The translations under genes were made by a program, and so were the position numbers. From JBBREP01 sp036501845 (GTDB lineage: Bacteria; Actinomycetota; Acidimicrobiia; IMCC26256; PALSA-610), in NCBI GenBank assembly GCA_036501845.1, contig DASXZO010000095.1, positions 52,496-116,495 of the forward strand: a stretch of DNA of 64,000 bases, written 5' to 3'. Positions within the stretch are counted from its first letter, which is position 1, and each line of letters opens with the position of its first letter. The notes under the pieces were generated by a model that searched no databases, was not told where the DNA came from, and saw nothing but the letters and a program-made list of their open reading frames with translations. Below, in pieces: positions 59,695 to 64,000 of the stretch.

Positions 59695-60495
59695 CTAGCG
59701 ACGGGTGCGCCCGAGGGCTTCCTGGGCGATCGATGCCACGTGGCGACCACGGCGATCGAAGACCCGCCCGAACGACAAGCCGCGCGCGTTGGCCACGCCG
59801 TGGCCGTCGAGGTCGAACAGCAGCCAGTCGTCGGCGCGGCACGGCCGGTGGAACCAGATCGCGTGGTCGAGGCTCGCGGTCATGAGCTTCTCCCAATCGA
59901 CGCCCAGCGGGTGCGCGTAGAGGGCCAGCCCGAGCGCGTGGTCGTCGGAGATGTAGGCGAAGCCGCACGCCTGCAGCACTGGGTCGTCGGCAAGCGGTTG
60001 CAGCGTGCGCAGCCACGTGAGACCGCGGATGCCGGGCTCCTTCGTGCGCTCGACGTCGCGACGGTCGATGAAACCCTCGGGCGGTTGGCGCGCCAGCGTG
60101 TCGGGATCAGGTGCCGGCGGCATCGTCACACCTTGCACGTCGGGCTCGTGCTCTTCGGCCTGGAAGCTGGCGATGAGGTTGAGGATGGCGCCGCCTTGCT
60201 GGTAGGCGACCACCTGCCGGGTGGTGAACGACCGGCCGTCGCGCACGCGCTCCACTTCGTAGAGCACGGGGCGGTGCTCGTCGCCGCTGCGCACGAAATA
60301 GGCGTGCAGCGAGTGGGGGAAATGTCGCGCCTCGACGGTGAGGGCCGCGGCCCGCAGCGCCTGGGCGACCACCTGCCCGCCGTAGATACGACCCCAGCCG
60401 AGCACCGGTCCGGCGCCGAGGTAGGCGTCGGGCTTAATCGGCTCGAGCTCGAGCAACGCGGCGAGATCGGCAACGGGGCGGGGGCCGGAAACCAT
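59695..60495 (-). CDS. tesB: Acyl-CoA thioesterase II (TesB)
   Basis: This encodes 266 residues of the double hot-dog fold. GRIYGGQVVAQALRAA, HSLHAYFVRSGDEHRPVLYE and the second-half SLDHAIWFHRPCRADDWLLF are TesB motifs; the catalytic Asp lies in SLDHAIW. It hydrolyses acyl-CoA to the acid and CoA. Confidence 0.93.
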   Translation of the reverse strand: MVSGPRPVADLAALLELEPIKPDAYLGAGPVLGWGRIYGGQVVAQALRAAALTVEARHFPHSLHAYFVRSGDEHRPVLYEVERVRDGRSFTTRQVVAYQQGGAILNLIASFQAEEHEPDVQGVTMPPAPDPDTLARQPPEGFIDRRDVERTKEPGIRGLTWLRTLQPLADDPVLQACGFAYISDDHALGLALYAHPLGVDWEKLMTASLDHAIWFHRPCRADDWLLFDLDGHGVANARGLSFGRVFDRRGRHVASIAQEALGRTRR

Positions 60496-60544
60496 GAACG
60501 GGCGACGCTATCGGGCGCCGACGTGCCAGGCTGGAGCCGTGCCG

Positions 60545-61606
60545 GTGGGTGACGTACCCCAATCAGTCATCCAACTGCTGCACGATCTCGGCGCGAACGA
60601 CGAGGAGATCGAGAGTGCTTCGGCGATCAACCGTCTGCCTGCGCTCGCCGTCGACTACGTGCTTGCACGCGACTTTGCGCTCACGGTCGACGACGTCGCC
60701 GAGCACTTCGGGACGCGGCCCGAATCGATCGTCGAGATCTACCGGTTGCTCGGAGTCACACTCGATCGGCGCGGCCGCGTGCTCGGTACCAACGACATCG
60801 CGTTGCTCGACGCGCTGAGCATCGCCGGCACGCGGCGCCTCGGTACCGGCGACGAGGCGAACCTCAGTCAGGACGCGGGTGAGAACCTGTTGCGCGTGAT
60901 CGGCGCGTCGGTGGGCCGGATCGCCGATGCCGCGGTGAGCACGTTCATCCAGGACGTCGAGTCGCAACTGCAGGTGGGGTTCGCCGACATCGACACATGG
61001 GTGCGGGCCGAGACCCAGATCGGTGAGGTCGCGCACCAGGTAGCGCCCGGGCTCGGCACGTTGTTCATCCACCACCTCATTGACGCGATCCGCCGCCAGC
61101 GCGTCACCCAGGACGGCACGGCTCCCGACCGCCTCATGGCGCGCCTCGGCGTGGGCTTCGTCGACCTCGTCGGCTTCACGCCCCTGTCGCTGCACATCTC
61201 GGCGGCCGATCTGGTGAAGCTCGTCACCCGATTCGAGCAGCGCGCGTTCGACATCACCACCACTCACGACGGTCGCGTCGTCAAACACATCGGCGACGAG
61301 GTGATGTACGCGGCGTTGACCGCCGACGACGCCGCCGAGATCGCGCTCGACCTGCTCGCAGAGTTTGCCGGCGACGTGCAACCGCGTGGTGGCCTCTGCT
61401 TCGGTGAAGCACTCACACTTCGCGGCGACTACTACGGACCCGTCGTGAACCTCGCGGCCCGTCTCGTCGACGAAGCCGTGCCCGGCGAGGTGCTCATCGA
61501 CGTGGGCACGGCCGCGTTGCTCCAGCGGGTGCAATCCGAGCCCGCGGGACGCCGCTTGCTGAAGGGCTTCGACGAGCCGATCTCGGTGTGCAGTTTGACC
61601 GTTTAG
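60545..61606 (+). CDS. Class III adenylate/guanylate cyclase-like protein
   Basis: This encodes 353 residues from the GTG at 60545, eight bases after GGAG; upstream starts at 60494 and 60539 are possible. The C-terminal cyclase domain (about residues 190-345) has FVDLVGFTPLS for the first metal Asp and VKHIGDEVMYAAL for the second. The N-terminal 180 residues are helical with an HTH-like segment (ALTVDDVAEHFGTRPESIVE). No membrane helix is present. It diverges from tesB. Confidence 0.85.
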   Translation: MGDVPQSVIQLLHDLGANDEEIESASAINRLPALAVDYVLARDFALTVDDVAEHFGTRPESIVEIYRLLGVTLDRRGRVLGTNDIALLDALSIAGTRRLGTGDEANLSQDAGENLLRVIGASVGRIADAAVSTFIQDVESQLQVGFADIDTWVRAETQIGEVAHQVAPGLGTLFIHHLIDAIRRQRVTQDGTAPDRLMARLGVGFVDLVGFTPLSLHISAADLVKLVTRFEQRAFDITTTHDGRVVKHIGDEVMYAALTADDAAEIALDLLAEFAGDVQPRGGLCFGEALTLRGDYYGPVVNLAARLVDEAVPGEVLIDVGTAALLQRVQSEPAGRRLLKGFDEPISVCSLTV

Positions 61607-61736
61607 GCCACCGTTGACGGCCTCCTGAGGGGGGTCGCGCTGCAGAACTTGTTGAACAACACCTCGACAAGGTTTGCCCGTCCATGCGGTCGGGCAAAGC
61701 GCGTTCGGTGGGTCCGACCCGTTGTGAGGTGGGACC
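61607..61736 (+). promoter_or_regulatory. Leader region before qcrC with a hairpin
   Basis: The 130-bp gap holds the short repeat AGGCC/GGCCT after the cyclase stop and a perfect 8-bp inverted repeat TTTGCCCG (61673-61680) / CGGGCAAA (61691-61698) with a ten-base loop. It should contain the promoter of the respiratory operon; I could not fix the hexamers. Confidence 0.45.
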
Positions 61737-62609
61737 GTGCGCGATCGGCGAGACAGTGTGGTCGGCTCACGCCCTGCCGCTGTCCCGCGCCTCCGACTGC
61801 GCTCGGCGACAGGTGGTGTGCTCGCACTCGCCGCCATCGCATTCACGCTCACGTGGTTCGTGGGCACGCCGAACAGCAAGGCGTCAACGGCGGCGGTCGC
61901 CGCGCCGTTGGTATCGCCGTCTGAGGCTCGCACAACGTTTCTCCGCGACTGCGCGACCTGCCACGGTTCGGGCGCGCGCGGCACCGTGTACGGGCCGACA
62001 CTGCAGGGCGTCGGCAGCGCCGCGGTCGATTATTGGGTGTCGACGGGCCGCATGCCGCTGTATGCGAGCACGCGGTCGGCGAAGTCACCCGCGATCCAGC
62101 CTCCGCCGGGCCAGCAACTACCCGACCCGACGGCCTCACCGGCGCGTCATCGCCCGTATTACTCGCCGCCAATGATCGCCGCGCTCGTGCAATATGTGGC
62201 GTCGATCGCGCCAGGCGGACCCGCGATCCCCAAGGTCGACCTGCAGCACGCGAGCCTCGCGACCGGCGGCGAGACGTATCGCGAACAGTGCGCGGCCTGT
62301 CATTCATGGTCGGGTGTCGGTGGCGCGCTGTACCAGAGGGCTGCGCCGTCGCTGCACCTCGCAACGCCCACTCAGATCGCCGAGGCGGTGCGCACCGGGC
62401 CCCAACCGATGCCTGTGTTCGGCAAGGCCGCGGTGCCCGACTCGACGCTCAATGACGTGGTCGCATACGTGCGCTACCTCGATCATCCTTCGAACCGTGG
62501 CGGCTCGCCGCTGTGGTACCTCGGTCCTGTCGCCGAAGGCGCGGTCGCCATCATCCTCGGCTTGGGACTGTTGCTCGTGGTGATCCGGTGGATCGGAACG
62601 CGCGGATGA
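61737..62609 (+). CDS. qcrC: Diheme cytochrome c subunit of the bc complex (QcrC)
   Basis: This encodes 290 residues from a GTG with GAGGTGGG upstream. An N-terminal hydrophobic helix, two heme sites (CATCH near residue 75, CAACH near 185) and a C-terminal membrane helix match actinobacterial QcrC. GTVYGPTLQGVGSAAVDYWV and STGRMPL are typical of the first heme domain. It passes electrons from the bc complex to cytochrome oxidase without a soluble cytochrome. It overlaps qcrA by ATGA. Confidence 0.93.
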   Translation: MRDRRDSVVGSRPAAVPRLRLRSATGGVLALAAIAFTLTWFVGTPNSKASTAAVAAPLVSPSEARTTFLRDCATCHGSGARGTVYGPTLQGVGSAAVDYWVSTGRMPLYASTRSAKSPAIQPPPGQQLPDPTASPARHRPYYSPPMIAALVQYVASIAPGGPAIPKVDLQHASLATGGETYREQCAACHSWSGVGGALYQRAAPSLHLATPTQIAEAVRTGPQPMPVFGKAAVPDSTLNDVVAYVRYLDHPSNRGGSPLWYLGPVAEGAVAIILGLGLLLVVIRWIGTRG

Positions 62610-63484
62610 GCGGGTCTCCACGCGAACCATCGCGTCCCGACGCGGGCGGGCGCGGCGACGAGCTCGCGATCGTGGTGCTATTCCTCATCTCGGCGCTCGC
62701 TGCGCTCGGCCTTGCCGTTCTCTACTGGCGAGGGGGCCAGGTTCAGGTCGAAGGTGTGCTGCTCGCCATCGCGGCGGGATGCATCGGGATCGGGCTCATC
62801 CTCTGGTCGCACCGTCTGCTTCCGAACGCGGAGCAGGTCGAGGACCGTGAGGCGCTCAGCGGGTCGGCCGAGGAACGCGCCGCATTCGACGAGGACCTGC
62901 AGTACGGCCACGTGTTCACGCGACGAGCGTTGCTCCGTGCGAGCCTCGGCACGTCGGTTGTGGCGCTCGGCATCGCGTTCCTGTTCCCGTTGCGATCGCT
63001 CGGCCCTCGCCCGACGGACGCGGCGCTGAACGACACACCCTGGCGTCCCGGCCGGCGGCTCATCGGGAGCGACGGCCGCCCCGTGCGACTCGCCGACGTC
63101 CCGCAGGACTCGCTCGTGACCGTGTTCCCCGACGGTGCACTCAACTCGGAAACCGGCCAGGCCGTGCTGGTGCGCGTCGACCCGACACTCCTGCAGCCGT
63201 TGCCGGGCCGCGCGCATTGGTCGCCGCGCGGGCTCGTTGCCTACTCGAAGGTGTGCACGCACGCGGGCTGCCCCGTCGGGCTCTACGAGGCGTCGACGCA
63301 CCAGCTGTTGTGCCCGTGCCACCAGTCGACGTTCAACGTGCTCGACGGCGCAAAACCGATCTTCGGGCCGGCCGCACAACGACTGCCACAGTTGCCTCTC
63401 GCCGTCGACGCCGACGGCTACATCTACGCGACGGGTGGGTTCAGTGAGCCACCCGGGCCGTCATTCTGGAACCGTCCGGTATGA
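62606..63484 (+). CDS. qcrA: Rieske iron-sulfur subunit of the bc complex (QcrA)
   Basis: This encodes 292 residues. Three N-terminal hydrophobic helices, as in actinobacterial QcrA, precede the Rieske fold, with the [2Fe-2S] ligands in VCTHAGCPVG and LCPCHQSTFN. It takes electrons from quinol. It overlaps the next gene by ATGA. Confidence 0.95.
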   Translation: MSGSPREPSRPDAGGRGDELAIVVLFLISALAALGLAVLYWRGGQVQVEGVLLAIAAGCIGIGLILWSHRLLPNAEQVEDREALSGSAEERAAFDEDLQYGHVFTRRALLRASLGTSVVALGIAFLFPLRSLGPRPTDAALNDTPWRPGRRLIGSDGRPVRLADVPQDSLVTVFPDGALNSETGQAVLVRVDPTLLQPLPGRAHWSPRGLVAYSKVCTHAGCPVGLYEASTHQLLCPCHQSTFNVLDGAKPIFGPAAQRLPQLPLAVDADGYIYATGGFSEPPGPSFWNRPV

Positions 63485-64000
63485 CCCGCCGGCGGTTGTC
63501 CATCGTCGCGGTGATCGCGGCGCCGCTCGCTCTGGCCGCGTGCGGCAACAGCCACACGCCGTCGATCTTGCACACCCACGGATCGGAGTCGCAGCGGATC
63601 GCCGGCATCTGGTGGTTGATGTTCGGACTCGGCGCCGGCGTGTACGCGATCGTCGCCGGTTTCGTGATCTGGGCGATCCTGCGCGGCCGGCGCCGGGCCA
63701 AGGGCGTGGAGCTGAGCGAAGGACCGCATGACGACACGTGGATCGTGTGGGGCGGCGTTGTCGTGCCCGTCGTGATCCTCGCGATCCTCGCCGTTGTCAC
63801 GGTGCAGGCGACCGCGCAGCTCCGCAAGCCCGAGAAGAACGCGCTGCAGATCGAGGTCGTCGGGAAGCGTTGGTGGTGGTCGGTGCACTACAACGGCACG
63901 CCGATCACCACCGCGAACGAGATTCGGTTGCCCGCGGGTCGGCCCGTCGAGATCCACCTCGACTCCGACAACGTGATTCACAGCTTCTGGGTGCCCGAGC
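63481..64000 (+). CDS. ctaC: Cytochrome c oxidase subunit II (CtaC/CoxB), 5' part
   Basis: The gene starts at the ATG at 63481 and runs off the window. The N-terminus has a lipoprotein-like signal (LALAACGNS), then two membrane helices, and the periplasmic domain begins QIEVVGKRWWWSVHY, the aromatic electron-entry patch, followed by DNVIHSFWVPE, the start of the CuA domain. The copper ligands are outside the window. In many actinobacteria qcrA is followed by qcrB; here an oxidase subunit comes instead. Confidence 0.9.
   Translation, partial: MTRRRLSIVAVIAAPLALAACGNSHTPSILHTHGSESQRIAGIWWLMFGLGAGVYAIVAGFVIWAILRGRRRAKGVELSEGPHDDTWIVWGGVVVPVVILAILAVVTVQATAQLRKPEKNALQIEVVGKRWWWSVHYNGTPITTANEIRLPAGRPVEIHLDSDNVIHSFWVPE

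Overview
The window is about 64 kb of high-GC, densely coded DNA from an actinobacterium. A WhiB protein beside a PdtaS-type sensor kinase, a fused 2-oxoglutarate metabolism enzyme (Kgd), a proteasome activator (Bpa), a diheme QcrC, a class II DAHP synthase, an F420-type luciferase-like oxidoreductase and a DUF222/HNH endonuclease with a LexA box all point to Actinomycetota. Overall gene content makes Acidimicrobiia my best guess, but that rank is inference. I found no rRNA, tRNA, CRISPR array, complete insertion sequence or prophage.

Layout. 1-13.6 kb is a plus-strand surface and envelope locus: the C-terminal end of a PstS-like phosphate-binding protein, a 923-residue membrane-anchored exported protein, an LAFTG-tailed wall protein, a sortase-fold protein without catalytic residues, PstB, two small proteins, a GT-C-like membrane protein, a family 2 glycosyltransferase fused to a second cysteine-less sortase fold, an NlpC/P60-like hydrolase with FG-GAP-like repeats, and a cyclic-nucleotide-binding protein. 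14-15.8 kb holds two VOC proteins and an ECF sigma factor. 15.8-21.7 kb is an iron-sulfur and TCA neighbourhood: a GntR regulator coupled to aconitase, cysteine desulfurase coupled to a SufR-like regulator, and a divergent Mrp carrier with a clear dyad operator between them. 22-30 kb holds the SOS-controlled HNH gene, an ArsA/Get3-like ATPase pair translated into PdtaS, WhiB, a phosphodiesterase and small acetyltransferases.

30-45 kb is mostly housekeeping: diacylglycerol kinase, uracil-DNA glycosylase, TauE exporter, DapA, universal stress protein, Kgd, DAHP synthase, Bpa, an SDR, a kinase-like phosphotransferase, an aldehyde dehydrogenase and an amidohydrolase. 45-60 kb carries a D-aminoacylase-like enzyme, a secreted sedolisin with FG-GAP-like repeats, two TetR-controlled efflux systems (MFS and DrrAB-type ABC), and a tightly overlapped EVE-Nei-DUF2630-acetyltransferase operon. 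60-64 kb has a thioesterase, an adenylate-cyclase-like protein and the start of a respiratory operon (QcrC, Rieske QcrA, CtaC) that runs off the end.

The most unusual observations are the two independent cysteine-less sortase folds in one envelope locus, one of them fused to a glycosyltransferase; a dispersed element of about 90 bp ending in an eight-codon open frame (Met/Val-Ser-Glu-Ala-Asn-Lys-Arg-stop) directly before gene starts; and a second GC-rich repeat that sits in frame inside the GntR gene and, in its other copy, between the ArsA-like genes flanked by 23-bp direct repeats.
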